From positions 248,001 to 312,000 of the forward strand of contig JAODTK010001532.1 of the NCBI GenBank assembly GCA_026419785.1: a stretch of DNA of 64,000 nt. Reading direction: 5' to 3'. Source of the DNA: Sclerodactyla briareus. Lineage: Eukaryota > Echinodermata > Holothuroidea > Dendrochirotida > Sclerodactylidae. Position 1 is the stretch's first letter. Each line of letters begins with the position of its first letter. The position numbers and the translations under genes were made by a program. Below are positions 50,665 to 63,000 of the stretch, one piece after another. Under the pieces are notes generated by a model. That model was not told the origin of the DNA. It saw nothing but the letters and a program-made list of their open reading frames with translations, and did no database searches.

Positions 50665-51299
50665 CCGTCAGATTGGCTTTTGCTTGATTTTAGGAAGTTG
50701 GCTATAGTGATGTAACTGACCAGCGACGTGTTCCATGCAATATATGACTGGATGGGGGGGGGGGGGTTTTTTTTCACCCAAAAAGGCCATTTACTAGGTC
50801 ACTTGTCCATTGGGGAAAAGCAAAACATCTCCACTTCCCAAATCCCCTTTAAATGTTGTGAAGAATGGCGCCGCCCCTGGCGGAGAGGTCATGTCCCGTC
50901 TACTTTTGAACGTGGGCTGACGCATGGCTGTTGAATAATTTCACCGCCCTGGGTGTTGGATTGCCGTTTCAATTCAACACTTCGTCTAAGTGGTTGCTCC
51001 TGGGCAATATTATGTAGCGCTCAAGTTGTCTTCCACGAATGGCGGGAACACACGGGTCGTGTCGACGTACTGTGTGGAAATGCCAATAACGAACAATTGG
51101 GATATGTTTCTGCATTCCCACGAGATCGCCAACCACCACAGTACCACACACAGTCGAACCCTCAAGTGTAGTCAATCGGAACCTCAACGTTTGCGACCTG
51201 CATTCCTAGCATTGGCCGCAGTTCCGAAGCTGAACGCTCGAAGCCAGCCTTTTGACATCCGAAAATACTGCATGTCGAAGCCTGTAATGGACTCCCATG
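50665..51299. other. Unassigned DNA, no gene recognised
   Basis: A G tract (50754-50766) followed by T tract. Overlapping frames on both strands at 50953-51347 have no recognised motif. The last eight bases, ctcccatg (51292-51299), are the left target duplication of the next element. Confidence 0.4.
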
Positions 51300-53552
51300 C
51301 AGGCCCCTGCGAACGATTTTAATACTGGGGGTGCTGACAAAAGACACCTCACCATACCCCCTACAGGGAAACCTAATTTCGTCATTTCATTTTTCAGATT
51401 TTTTGTTTTGCAATTTTTTTATACTTTTTTTTTGTTATTTCATAGCGAATCGCGTGATTCCGATTAGACCAGTACACCCTCATGTACCCGCCGGAACGGT
51501 CCCTAATTGTTTAAATTAGCAGAAAGAGGCAGGGCGTCCATGAGCAAAAGCAAAATAACAGTGAAACAGCGGGCGTAGTAGCAGTTTCTGGTTGTACGGG
51601 GAAACGTTAACCAAGGGTCCCCATATGGACCGTCGTCAGTGAGGGTATAAGGGAAGGAGTGTCCTGCTTTTCATATTATCACTTGATAATAATTACTTTC
51701 ACTGTTTTTCAGTTGGATGATCAGGCGGCGATCTGGTGATTATTGCGGGGACATTATTGGGGTAACCCCATCTAAAGCGGGCGCATCCAGCGTTTGGCGC
51801 GTAGCCGAAACAAGGGGAATTTGCAGTTTTACAGACCCCCAGATTGCAGGAAACGGCACTTCTGGGGGTCATAAGGCAGTAAGCTTGCAACAACCCTAAA
51901 TCGTCAATGAATTCCCGATTTTTTTATTTCAAGAAACATTCTTGAGGGAACTGATCAATGCTTGTATTTCGGACAATTCGTCGCTGTTGACCGGTAGGGT
52001 ACAAGGAAAATTATTGTTTTACAGACCTCCCCCCCCCCCCCCCCCAGAATGAAGGAAACCGCCACTCCCGGACCGTATGGCAGTAAGTAATGTCCCTAAA
52101 ATAGGCAATAAATTCAGAATTCTTATTTAGAACGTCTGAAGGAACTGATCGATGTGCTCCTTACAATTGCAGCGCACCATCGTGGATGCGTAGGGTACAA
52201 GGGAAATTTTCGTTTTATAGACCCCTCAGATTGCAGAAACGGCCATTCCCGCATTGTGATGCAGGGGGCATCGTCTCTGAAATTGGCAATAATTTCAAAA
52301 TTTTGTTCTTCAAGAACGTTCTGGAGAACTAATTGATGTTCATCCTTACATTTGGGCCAGCATCGGGGGTCTCGTATAGGTACAAGGAAATTTCGAGCCT
52401 TTAGAATCCCCCAGATTGCCGGCAACGGTACTTCCCATGTTTTATGGCAGTAAGCCACATCCCCAAAATTGACAATAAATATCGAAATGTATATCTCAAG
52501 AAACACTCTTGAAGGAACTGATCTACGTTTATTCATTACAATTCGCCTGCCACCATCAGTTGACGCGTACCGTACAGAAAAGTCTTACAGACCACCCCCC
52601 CCCCCCGCCTCCCCCGACCAGATTGCAGGGAGCGGCACTTCCCGCTACTCATGTCAGTAATGCCATCTGAAATTGACAAGTAAATTTCCGAAAACTGATC
52701 GATGTTAACCCTTACATGTCTTCATCCGTCCATACATGTGGTCAATTTTATTTCAGATTAGTATCCGCTTAAAATTTCCTTTCAAATGTTCAAATTGTCT
52801 CAGAATTGTTTCGCGCCCGCCCCGCTCCCTCCGCGCCGGTATCGTTTCCTACGTCAATCCCGTAACCCTTTATACTAATGTGGCAATCCCCTGCCTTTGT
52901 CGGTACATATAGCTGTTCATCTTCTATTAAAAACAGCACGTCAAGCTGGCAAAGCCAATCTGAACACTAAGGATCAGAATTTGACTAAAACTGTGTGTAG
53001 TGTTAAGAAAAACGCAGTTGGATTCCGGCATTGTTGTAGTGGGGAGGGGGGGGGGTGCAACATGAATCAAATCCTAAACCAAATTCTCCTCGTGGCCTAC
53101 CTCTAATTCACCACACTTGAAGATGACACGTATGGACAAAATCATATTTGCCAGAATCTGACAAAGTTATTTTACACGTGGGCCCACTGTATTATACAAG
53201 TAACAGAAACTATAGGTACCGCGCACGCAGCGCCGAATTGTTTTTTGTTTTTTTTTGGGGGGGGTGGGGGATTTCGGCCCTTCTCAACAAAAAATTTAAC
53301 ATTGAGTAGCTAATAAGAAATATGAGTTAGACATCAAGCTACACGAATAAAAACTCACGACAGCAAGCTGATCGAAAAACGGATACCAAATTTCGCTGCC
53401 AAATATTTGATACATGACGGCTCGTTCAAGCTAAAAAATTGGACTGCCCCACAATGGAAACCTGAAACGGTAGGGTGTTCCGCACCCATCAGAAAAAATG
53501 GAGGGGGCTGACAGCACCCCCAGCACCCCCCCCCGCCACTCGCAGGGGCCTG
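51300..53552. mobile_element. hAT-like non-autonomous element with internal tandem repeats
   Basis: The 2.25-kb element starts CAGGCCCCTGCG and ends with its exact reverse complement CGCAGGGGCCTG. The inverted similarity extends further in (gggggtgctgaca at 51327-51339 against tgtcagcaccccc 53509-53528 on the other side). Flanks are ctcccatg on the left (51292-51299) and cttcccatg on the right (53553-53561), an 8-bp target duplication with one extra T. The CAG start, short TIR and 8-bp duplication fit hAT. There is no transposase. The interior is largely a tandem array (51810-52720). Confidence 0.8.
51810..52720. repeat. Internal minisatellite of about 185-207-bp units, five copies
   Basis: A conserved core cagattgcaggaaacggcac-like sequence recurs at about 51840, 52044, 52228, 52411 and 52619, each followed by a ggcagtaag phrase, an aagaaacattcttgaaggaa-like phrase and ggaactgatc. 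Length differences come mostly from C tracts (52028-52045; 52589-52606). Non-coding. Confidence 0.85.
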
Positions 53553-53561
53553 CTTCCCATG

Positions 53562-56500
53562 TCACCCGAGAAGGAGTTGTACCTTCACACACTGCGCTGA
53601 ACTAAGCGCCTTCAGCATGAGGCGAAGCTCCCTTAGATGCAGAGGCTCCTTGCCCCGCGGATTTAACCCTCTTCCTTCGTCCCTGAACGGCGATCGGTTT
53701 TTGAGGAGTTCCAAGCTAGTGGTGAAAAAAAAAAACACAGACGGGAATTTTAGCCCGCGATGTGGGTCTTCAGGTCATCTACTGAGATCAGTTATTGTCT
53801 GACGTCTGAAACTACTGAAACGAGCAAGTAAATTCAGTCAGGTTGCCGCTCTGGTGGGATATGTCTTGCAGCGTGCTGCTGTTGGTACTGACGCAAAGGA
53901 CGGTATGGGCTAGGAAAGGCTCGGCACTGAATGCTGTGGTTCGTCTAGACAGGTAAGTCATGAGCTTCGAAATTCAGGTTAGGTACTAACAGGTAACGTC
54001 AGTAATTTGGTATAGAGCAATTTTTATCTGGTATGTTTTTCTCTGGAGGTATGCAGGCTAAAAATAAGTTTAATTGCACTATAGGGACGCGAAAAACTAC
54101 GCAAATTGACATGCAGAAATGTCGTGTCATTCAAGAGGGGCATAGATGCTGTTTTCTAATAGATATACGGTAACAGAATGCCTCTGAAAATGCATCTGAC
54201 CTATAAAGTGTATTCGTCGATGAGAAAGACAAAAAGGAAGAGAGGGGAAAGGCCGGGAAAAGGGAAGGGAGTGAAAACACGGGACTTAGGGAGTTTTAGC
54301 GGGGGGGGGGGGGGAAGGAATCAGGTGTAGGCTACTTCGGGGAGGGGGGGGTGGCGGTGAGACTAGACGGTCGGGTAACTTGGTCTCTGGTCGGGAAAAC
54401 TTCGGGAGAAAATTGCGCCGCTCCTGATTGGCCAATGTTATAGAAATATTGTTAGGACGGAAGGACAGTGACAAAATTTTGCCATTGAATCGGAGGTGGG
54501 GTTCTTGCAAATACGCGCGTTTTGTTTCAACACGTTTGGCCAGGACTGTAAGTCACGGATTCGTTATATTGACTGGAAGGCTCTCCATGCCCCAAATGTG
54601 CAACCTAGTGCAGTAGTGTCATTAGCGCCCTCCCACTCCCAGAAAACTTCGGCACGATATACCTTCGTAAATAATTTTGCGTAATTAGATTGTGCAAGCA
54701 AGATGTGGATTTAGGCGGTCACAAACTGCGCCCAATAGGTGTCATGGATGTGGAAGGAAAGTTTCAGGCGAAGGTATAAGTTATGCCCACCCCCCCTCCC
54801 ACAAGTGGATGACGATGGCAATGGGCTGTTTCACAGGACTTGAGCGAGCTCCCGTAACAGTAACATGCTACCATTTAAATGCTATTGATCATTATAGAAG
54901 ATGATAAAAGAGGCCACAAGGGACATTAATATCATTTACTGTGACGTAGAGCACACACGATCCCCCCATAGTACGTTACATGTTAGGCAGCTTTCAGTAT
55001 CCATTCCTTCATTAGGAAAAAAAGTATGAGCCGAATGCTTCTCCCCCCACCAGTCCATAGGAACGGCAATGATATTAAAATAATATGTTCAGCCTACGCA
55101 TATGAACAATAGTACATGGTATGTACATTATATAGGTACCAATTGGGAGAGGAGGAGGACAAAGTGTCAAGCAGCGGAAGGAGGGAAAGATAATATTTGA
55201 TATCCGAGTCTAAGACTGAGTAGAAAAAGAATTCATTGGATTCACCCTCCTCCATTCCTTGAGGTTCCCACGGTTCTTTAAGAAGGAACTTTTACTTATA
55301 AGACAGCAACACTGGGCGTGACTCAACTGAACACGATAATTGGACCCAACAGGACTTTTCTTCCAAACAACCAGTTCAGACACTTGCCAATGTTCATAGT
55401 GACCTATTCTACAGGGGCGCCGAAATTGTAATCCAGAGGGAGGCGGCGTTGCGCCCACGTTGCCACCCTTCGCAAGGTACTTATCCCAAATACTCATTTG
55501 TGCGGCCTGCGAGTATTATCACTCATTCACAATCAGTCGCCAATGAAGGTTTGCAGCTGTAAACAGTGTAACATACAGGTCTGCAATTTACCAGGTACCG
55601 ATTTGTACGGGAGACACAAAAACTGACACTTTATATGGCTATGATCGTCAGATAACGATGAACGAACACCATAATTGTGGTATAACATTCCCGTTTACAA
55701 TTCAGTCGCTGGGTTTTGTAAAGGTTCGACCTTGTTCTGACAGGTGCTACTCCAAACATGTTAATTAAGTCAGGTTCATTACATGGGACTCAATTGTTTT
55801 TACGGTCAGTGTGTTCATATCAATACACAAAACAAATAAATAACAATAGTATCAGCTTGAGGTCGTAATATTACATATATACAAGCCGCTGTATATATTT
55901 CACACAAATATACTAGAACTGCCCTCCTTAGGGCAACTGATAGGTTCTCTGAATCCGCCAGGGTCCCGTGCACATGATTATATCGAACACGAACAGTTTT
56001 CCGCTTTAATAAGAGCCTATATCTACAATATGAAAACATAAACAAATATATCAGCTGTTATAAAAAAAAAGAAGGAACTGAAGGAAGTGAATTGTTGTGG
56101 AAGTAAATGTTGGCTGTCGAATTCAGTCACCATTATATCGTTTCAATTTTCAGGCTCTTTCCACAGTCTAATTAAAATGTATATTTGCACGTTCTAAAAC
56201 AGACGTTTCCGTAGCATTTATCACCACTATTTACGAATATATGTACATGGTGACTATCAGCACTGCATCATTGAAGGATGTAATTTCAAGCAATATACGT
56301 GTGTAACTAGGTGGGTAACCTGACGTCAAACGTTGCTGCAAACAACAACAACAAAAGAACATGTTCCTCTAATTTGAATTTCTCCGAAAAAGAGCTTTTG
56401 GCAAGAAATACCGCGACAGTACATTTTGTGTGTTCGACTTCTTCCGGACAACGTTACTAAAATTACATTTCTGTACGAGCAAAGTACTGCGGGAAGCGCC

Positions 56501-57180
56501 CTCTTGAGACTAAAACTGACCCCACATTCAGTATACATACTGGTACTGCTTGTCTCACAGACTGCCAAACGTCCCTTAACTAAACGTCTCTCAACAGCAT
56601 AGCCACTACACTGCACACACGAAACCGAGTGAAGGTGCAAATTAGTTCTGACCAGCTATCTAACTTTGCATGGCTCCAGTATTTACAAGCCAGGATTGAT
56701 TATACAGCTCTGCAATTCCATTCACAAACATCTATGTGTATATACTGTCTATGAAGCCAATTAGTTCCTAATAGTATGCTGGGATGAACATTACATATTC
56801 CTAGAGGATATCATCACCACAGAACGCTAAAATACACTTTAAAACGCTCGGTCAAATTGACCATAAATCGAAAAAAGAGTACCCACAGGAAAAGTGACCC
56901 GGGGCGGTTTTCAGTTTAATTATCGCTATAACCATCTCGTTGTGCGTAACGGATCTTTTAGCTCAAGATTCTGCGGTTACGATGCGAAAATTTCCATATT
57001 TCTTAAAACCTTTGTTTCGTGTCAATTCATGAAATGTCATGACTTACATACAGTTTCCAAAGACGCAATTTCACAATTCTTTTAGTGGTCATGAAATACG
57101 TAGTTTCCGTCGTGCTTACATACATACACGCTCACTCAAAACACTTCCTTAACGCGTACTAGGAATACAACGCGACTCCT
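53562..57180. other. Intergenic DNA, no gene recognised
   Basis: Long G tracts at 54301-54314 and near 54345, with a purine-rich stretch 54220-54320. Frames at 54286-54684, 55210-55497 and 56326-56640 show no known domain. 53730-54000 could be expressed or not; nothing decides it. Otherwise plain AT-rich DNA. Confidence 0.45.
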
Positions 57181-58620
57181 GCCAAAAATGACCCTCGGTC
57201 TGCACCACAAAAACAATCAGGCGCTTGTAGGCTACTCCCATAAGAAACTACCAAACACCGAATTCCGCCAACTTTGATTGGCCAAGCGTTCTGGACTCAT
57301 CCTCTTCACAAGATTTTCTGACTTGACAGTATTTCACCTCAGATGACCGTTGACCTGATTCCAAAACAATGGGGATCATGTACTCATTTTGGAAAACCCA
57401 CATACCAAGTATGAGCTTCATCCATCCAGATGGGGTGGAGTTACGCGCTCACAAGCTGAAATTGCCCAAATTATATTTTTTTTCAATATCTTGGCAAAAA
57501 TGACCCCTGGTCTGACCCCAAAACAATAGAGATCTCAAACTCAGAGTAACTCAATATGGGGAACCCACATACCAAGTATGAGCTTCATCCATCCAGATGG
57601 GATCGAGCTATGCTCCTCACAAGCGGAAATTGCCCAATCATCATTTTTTCACAATTTTTCATTTTTTCGCCAATATGACCCATTGGTCTGCACAAAAAGT
57701 AGGCCGCTTGCCATCCCCATAGAGAGCTACACACCGAATGTTCACTTTGACTGGACCAAGCGTTCTGGACTCATCCTCTTCACAAGATTTTCAGTAGGGA
57801 TTCATGTACTTCAATTATGGGGAAACCACATACCAAGTATGAGCTCCATCCATCCAGATGGGGTGAAGTTATGCTCTTCACAAGCTGAAATTGCCCAAAT
57901 TATCAATTTTTTTCCCATTTCCATTTTTCCACCCAAAATGACCCCTGGTCTGCCCGCAAAAACGATAGGGATCATGTACTCATTATGGGACCCACATACC
58001 AAGTATGAGCTTCATCCATCCAGATGGGGTGAAGTTATGCTCTTCACAAGCTGAAATTGCCCAAAATATCAACTTTTCACAATGTTTCCATCTTCCCCTC
58101 AAAAGACCCCCGGTCGGCACGAAAAACAATAGGGAGCTTGATTAGCCATAGAAAGCTACACACCGATTTTTCACATTTTTCCCATCTTCCCCTTAAAATG
58201 ACCCCTGGTCTGCACCAAAAACAATAGGGCGCTTGTACTACGAAGAAAACTACACATCGAATTTCAACTTGATTGGACCAAGCGTTCTGGACTTCAGTGA
58301 CCTTTGACCTGCACCCCAAAACAATCGAGATCATGTACTCAGATCCTGTACATATCCACCAAGTTTCATGGAAATTCGACCAACTTTCAAATCAGCATGA
58401 ATTATGCAAATTGTACTACTAAATGCAAATTAGCAATTAAATGAACCTCTGTTGGACCGTCGTCTCGGTGTACAAGTTATCGGGCAGCTATGAATGAACC
58501 ATCTTACCGATATTCATGGAAATCCAACAAACTTTTCAAAATGTGCATAAAATTATGCAAATTAGATTACTTAATTTATCCTAAATTAAACGGACGTAGG
58601 GAAGTTTGGATTATAACATG
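57180..58620. repeat. Array of the accaagtatgagcttc dispersed repeat
   Basis: Units of about 165-260 bp with three recurring phrases: accaagtatgagcttcatcc (57409, 57571, 57830 in variant form, 57999), the aagctgaaattgcccaaa phrase (57453, 57878, 58050) and atgacccctggtctg (57502, 57938, 58197). A second phrase, gcgttctggact, occurs at 57287, 57760 and 58281. Relatives lie in the EGF array (10640-11160, 23900-24900) and at 63000-63110. An open plus-strand frame runs through 57578-58054 but is just repeat translated. Confidence 0.8.
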
Positions 58621-58721
58621 ACTTCAGACGAACGGAGGGATAACGGGAGGAGCGCCACATACTAGCCTGTTTTTTAAAGCATGCAAACTTGGGTCACGAC
58701 AGCATAAACACGAAGAGACGG

Positions 58722-58751
58722 GACACCACACCTCACAGAAGGTGTGGTGTC
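58722..58751. other. Perfect hairpin, 12-bp stem and 6-base loop
   Basis: The arm gacaccacacct (58722-58733), loop cacaga and arm aggtgtggtgtc (58740-58751) pair perfectly. It stands just after the repeat array. No terminator or RNA gene is implied in a eukaryote; it could be the tip of a transposon or a cruciform-forming site. Confidence 0.85.
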
Positions 58752-58785
58752 ACTCCACTACGTTCGTTAAATTTAGGATTATACC

Positions 58786-59079
58786 GTGACGTCAGCGGGA
58801 GATTTCAAAGCGACTGGAGGGACCACAGGAAATATTTTTCCTGAATACTCAATAACCACCAGTACCAATTGTGATTCGGCGAAGTTAAGATCACACATGC
58901 AAAATACTGAATATGGGCCTTTCAATGCCGGTGATATTGTTGTTATAAGAAATTCCGGTGCTAGCACAAACACAAGAACCAATGTTGGCAATACCGCCAT
59001 AAGTTGCCGACAGAGCGAAATTGTGGGTCCAAGTAAAATACGATACCTGACAGTCAATGGCTCAACCAGGCTTGGTTAG
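58786..59079 (+). other. Open frame of 97 codons, no recognised product
   Basis: This is an uninterrupted plus-strand frame rich in Thr, Ser, Asn and Gly, with three cysteines. The opposite strand is open over nearly the same stretch (58779-59057), which argues for composition rather than coding. There is no domain match by eye, no clear splice sites, and a C tract follows at 59107-59117. Left as an unassigned open frame. Confidence 0.2.
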
Positions 59080-59141
59080 AATACTGTTGTAGTGGGCATG
59101 TAAATCCCCCCCCCCCCATTAAAACTTTGTAGAGGGCGCAG

Positions 59142-59204
59142 ATGACCTTATGGCGTTACTGGTGTAAATACCTAAACAACATGTCTGGTTCTCTCTTCCT
59201 TTTA
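59142..59204. repeat. Direct repeat, left copy
   Basis: About 63 bases with about 93% identity to 59829-59893. Both contain acctaaacaacatgtctggt (with one change) and end in a pyrimidine run, ctctcttcctttt. In this copy the run is followed by aggtgag, resembling a splice acceptor and donor back to back. Confidence 0.85.
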
Positions 59205-59828
59205 GGTGAGTGATAAACGATCCTTGTTTTTCTTTATTCCTGGGTGGTGTCCACTACATATTACTCATTTGGATGAGTAACTCCAAAAACTTGCGAAATA
59301 CTATGATCAGAATAGTATTTGTTCCATTTCATGAGTCAAACTGACGGTATAGGATGTTGTGACCTAGTGTTATGGGCCTATGTTAGGCTGTCATTAAGAC
59401 TGCATCCACTGTTAAAAATGTTGCCAACCCGTGCATTCAAAACCTACTTACACTTGTTTTTTTTATGCCTTAGTTGCAAAATTTATGATAATCACTATAT
59501 GTTCTATAATTGTCATGCTCAAGTCCCATGTTTTAGCGATATTTGGAGTCAAAGTCCGAACGCAAGTTAGCATTGTTAAGCATTCGTTAAGGTGGCGCGC
59601 AGTAAAACAGTCGATTTTTTAGGATTTGTAGACTGCCATGTTGGCTAAGCCACGCCCGAATTTTGCCTCGCGCATGGCGCAACAGGTATCTAGTAGGGAT
59701 CTCCCTAATTACTCTTAAGTACATGGTTTTCTTAGCATGCGCACACCATTTGAGATGGATATCTCTGTTATGGTCATAGTTCCACCTTTTGCTTTGTTTT
59801 TGTACCGAGTGACAGTTTTAACAAGAAT
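59205..59828. other. Unique DNA between the direct repeats
   Basis: 624 bases without a recognised gene. Overlapping frames at 59319-59622 lack known motifs. Confidence 0.4.
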
Positions 59829-59893
59829 ATGACCTTCTGGCGTTTACTGGTGTAAAGACCTAAACAACATGTCTGGTTCTCTCTTCCTTTTTT
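59829..59893. repeat. Direct repeat, right copy
   Basis: Partner of 59142-59204. The pyrimidine run here is longer and continues into ttaaacc, so the ag/gtgag step is absent. Confidence 0.85.
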
Positions 59894-62217
59894 AAACCTG
59901 TTAATGTCACATTCGGCAAATTTGCAATGTGGCCATTGTTATTGTTTTCATATTGAATCGACTTACAGTAATTCTGAATTGTATTTTGTTTTGTAATTGC
60001 ATATTGGAGTCTTCAAAACGCAATGCTCCTTTAATTAATTACTTTGGTCTTGACTGCACGAAGTCTTGCCCTGATCAGAGGGTCTGCTTTAATGTTACGT
60101 AATAAGACTTGAACGGATTATGGATGATATTGTGTGTGAAGGACTGTCCGGGCTAAGATCCGCTACTGTATTCATGCATCGGAATGCCGTGTGGTGGCAT
60201 ACGAGGGGGGGGCGGGGGGGGGGGGGGGGGGGGGGGGGAGGTTGACGAACTCTTAGAGTCTCGCCATGGTTTAGGGGCTTGCTTTCTCCTCGCAAACGTC
60301 GACGTGAAGGAGTGACTAAAGTTTTATCTTCTTGTTTTATCTACTTGGTGTATTCAACTGCCTGCAGTCTAAAATGAACAGTCGTAATGTCCCTTATATT
60401 CTCCTATATATCAATTCGAGATCGTACTATACGTCGAAATGTAACACAATGATTTATTGCATGTTCAGATTCTATTTAGTTGTTGGTCATTTTCCTATCA
60501 TAGACGAGCACCACGGTGTTATTCTTGCCTCGGTAGACGGCATGTTTGCCTAAACGGCAATGAAGGCCGACTCAACAAAATGAGTGCCCACGAACGGAAT
60601 TTCCCTAGCTACAGGCAGGAACCCACGGCGAGGGGGAAGAGTGAACTTATGTGGAAACTACGAACGACGCTATTTGAACTATACTAAACGATGGCAGAAA
60701 TGTACTGAACGATATTAGGGAACCTATTGACGAACCTATTGAAACAGCATCGAGGGATAGCCGAAACGAAGATTGAATGAACGATAACGGAAACGAATAA
60801 TTGAAACAAAGACTTACAAATGAGTCATAGCTGAAGAAGTATTGACTGAACAATAACAGAACGAATTATTGCGATTTATTTTCAGAACATATTCTTCAAG
60901 CAATAATCAACAAGGAAATGAGTTACCATTTGAGACGTATATCGTTAACATGTGGAATAAATTATATTTAGTGAGTAATCGAGAAATAATAAGAAATAGG
61001 TTGTTCAAGTCCAATGCCACTTACGTAAAAGTAATAGGCAGTAGTTTTAAGCTTTAATCGTTAAGTTATTGAGCGCATCAAACGTTTGTACGTTGAATCA
61101 ATTAGATGTCTTCTAGACAATATTCTGTAATCAAAATAAGTGCAAACGTTGTTGCTTGTTGTAAAACATTTTGCGGGTCGTGTACCGCATTCTGTCCTAT
61201 TTGGGAATCCGTGAAAGTAACACAATAGAATAATACAAGCATTTGAAAAGGAATTGAGTCAAACACGACAACCATTGGGGTTGAGTTAAACAACAGACCA
61301 TTGGAGGGTAAAACGGCGTTGTTTAATAGGTGTCAACGCAGAGGACAAAACTCACTCCGTAGTGTATGTAGTCATGATTCGACTAGACCATAAGGTTCAG
61401 TAGGCTACACTCTACGGATGCCATAGCCCAGAATGTCATGATAACAAGGTGGATCAATTTCCCCACGCAGGAATATAAGTTTAAACACATTGGAATATGT
61501 ATCCAAAAAAAAAAAATATAAATTACAGTATGGAGACGGCGACCCTTCTGATTCTATACAAATGAATGATAGAAATACCATTAACCAGGGAACGGTTCAC
61601 CTGTTCCTGTAATTACACTGGCGTCGTTAGTATTGTGGTGACCTACAATATTTGGCAACAAGCAGTTGGAAACGCGGATGATTATTGTCTCTGGGGCCAA
61701 ATCTCATGATTAGGCTTAGGGTCAAAATCCAATAAGCATGGCTTAGAAGTATACGTAACATGACACACATAATAGCAAGTAAGGCAACTTGGGGCTCGAC
61801 TAGAATTGGGGTCAGAAGAGATATTACAGAATCATAGGCAGTTTTAGACACAAAGTTTCAATATCTAGCTTTCACAAACAAAAGCCCAGATTCCGATAAC
61901 GCCAAAATCACGGTGGTACAGCAAAGACTGTGAACATGATACCTTCCAAATGATTGCAAAGTAACATTATAGTCCTAAACGTACAACGTCCCGTCAACAT
62001 GCTTGGTAAGCCGCGCGTGGCAACAGACCGACAGTTAATCATTCATGCACAGAATTACAAACCACAATTACAAGATGTAACTTGCAGCAAGGTATGAGCA
62101 AAATGAAATTTCCTTCACATCTCTTGTGATCAAAAGTAATAGGGCATAGATGCACAGTTGAATGTTATTCACAATGTGCAAGGCAGAGGAAACCTTCATA
62201 GCTTGCAGTGTGTTTTG
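59894..62217. other. Intergenic DNA, no gene recognised
   Basis: A poly-G tract of about 35 bases (60206-60239, one C). Degenerate aacga-type repeats at 60690-60860 (gaacctattga occurs twice near 60720-60740). A small inverted pair ttaaacaac / gttgtttaa at 61284-61292 and 61317-61325. No coding exon is supported. Confidence 0.45.
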
Positions 62218-62360
62218 TAGTCGAGGCCGCTGATCCGAGGCCAAGGCCGAGGCGAGGCGAGGGCCGCCACCCCCGAGGCTCGAGGCCGAGGCCGCACCCT
62301 CGAGCCAGGTCCCGATGGCCGAGGCCACACCTTCCGAGGCCGGAGGCGAGGGCCGGGCAT
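62218..62360. repeat. GAGGCC minisatellite
   Basis: The hexamer gaggcc and close forms (gaggcg, gagggcc, cgaggct) are repeated about 15 times in 140 bases. This very GC-rich block stands in AT-rich surroundings. It is similar in style to, but a different motif from, the GAGTC repeat at 15680-15790. Confidence 0.85.
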
Positions 62361-63000
62361 TTATATAACTAGCCATAACATAAAGCCAGTGGTTAAAAAT
62401 AAGAATTTTGTTTTGTCTTCCCCATGCTACAGCTAGTCATTATGATTATTATATGGGGACAAGAATGTTTGAAGTCCTGAAAATGAGATTGAACAAGCAC
62501 CAAGTTATATGCAACAAAGTTCTTCTTGAAGACACGTACTCAGAATGAAAAAAAATATGAATGCAGTTGTGAAAATTGTAATGGCGTGCTAGATTTGATA
62601 AGGTTACTTAACCATCACCATAAATACACTATCAGATGACTCTGCATAAGTTGCAGAGGCAGGAAGGAACTAGCCTCAAGATGCTAAGGACACTGCACTG
62701 CATTTGAAACATCAAGTATTCCAGCATCTGTGGAGAAAGCAGAGTGCTTGATTCTGGCTGCACACCATCTGGCTTCCAAAAGGCTGTGGATTTCAATCAG
62801 AGGATGACCTGACCATTCCAATCAATGGGTGTACGACACATATTTTTTTTATTCTATAAAATACATTTTAAAATCCATCTGGCTAGGCAATACATTCACT
62901 CATATCAATCCAAAACATACAGTGGACTCAAACCTAACACAAAAACAAAACCAGAGAGCGAAGAGAGTAGTGATACCTTGACTTGCCCTGAAGTTTGTGA
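62360..63000. other. Unassigned DNA
   Basis: AT-rich. No gene or repeat is recognised. Confidence 0.4.

Larger units (their letters stand above)
45945..50665. repeat. Segmental duplication copy Q (split by a private insertion)
   Basis: Partner of 30885-38665. Blocks 45945-46560 and 49690-50665 match copy P; 46560-49690 is private. It lacks both the DIRS-like region and the inverted-end element of copy P, so it preserves their empty sites. Confidence 0.75.

Noticed and set aside
51810-52720. CRISPR-like array
   Set aside because: The repeated units are about 190 bp and contiguous, with no short repeat/spacer pattern, in a eukaryotic transposon.
57578-58054. Longest open frame of the repeat-rich end (158 codons, plus strand)
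   Set aside because: It runs through the tandem dispersed repeat and encodes the same phrase several times; the openness comes from repeated sequence.
58786-59079. 97-codon frame as a real gene
   Set aside because: Both strands are open over the same stretch and no motif or splice site supports it; kept only as an unassigned open frame.
61284-61325. ttaaacaac / gttgtttaa inverted pair as a TTAA-target mini element
   Set aside because: Only nine bases pair, the interior is about 24 bases, and no target duplication is seen.
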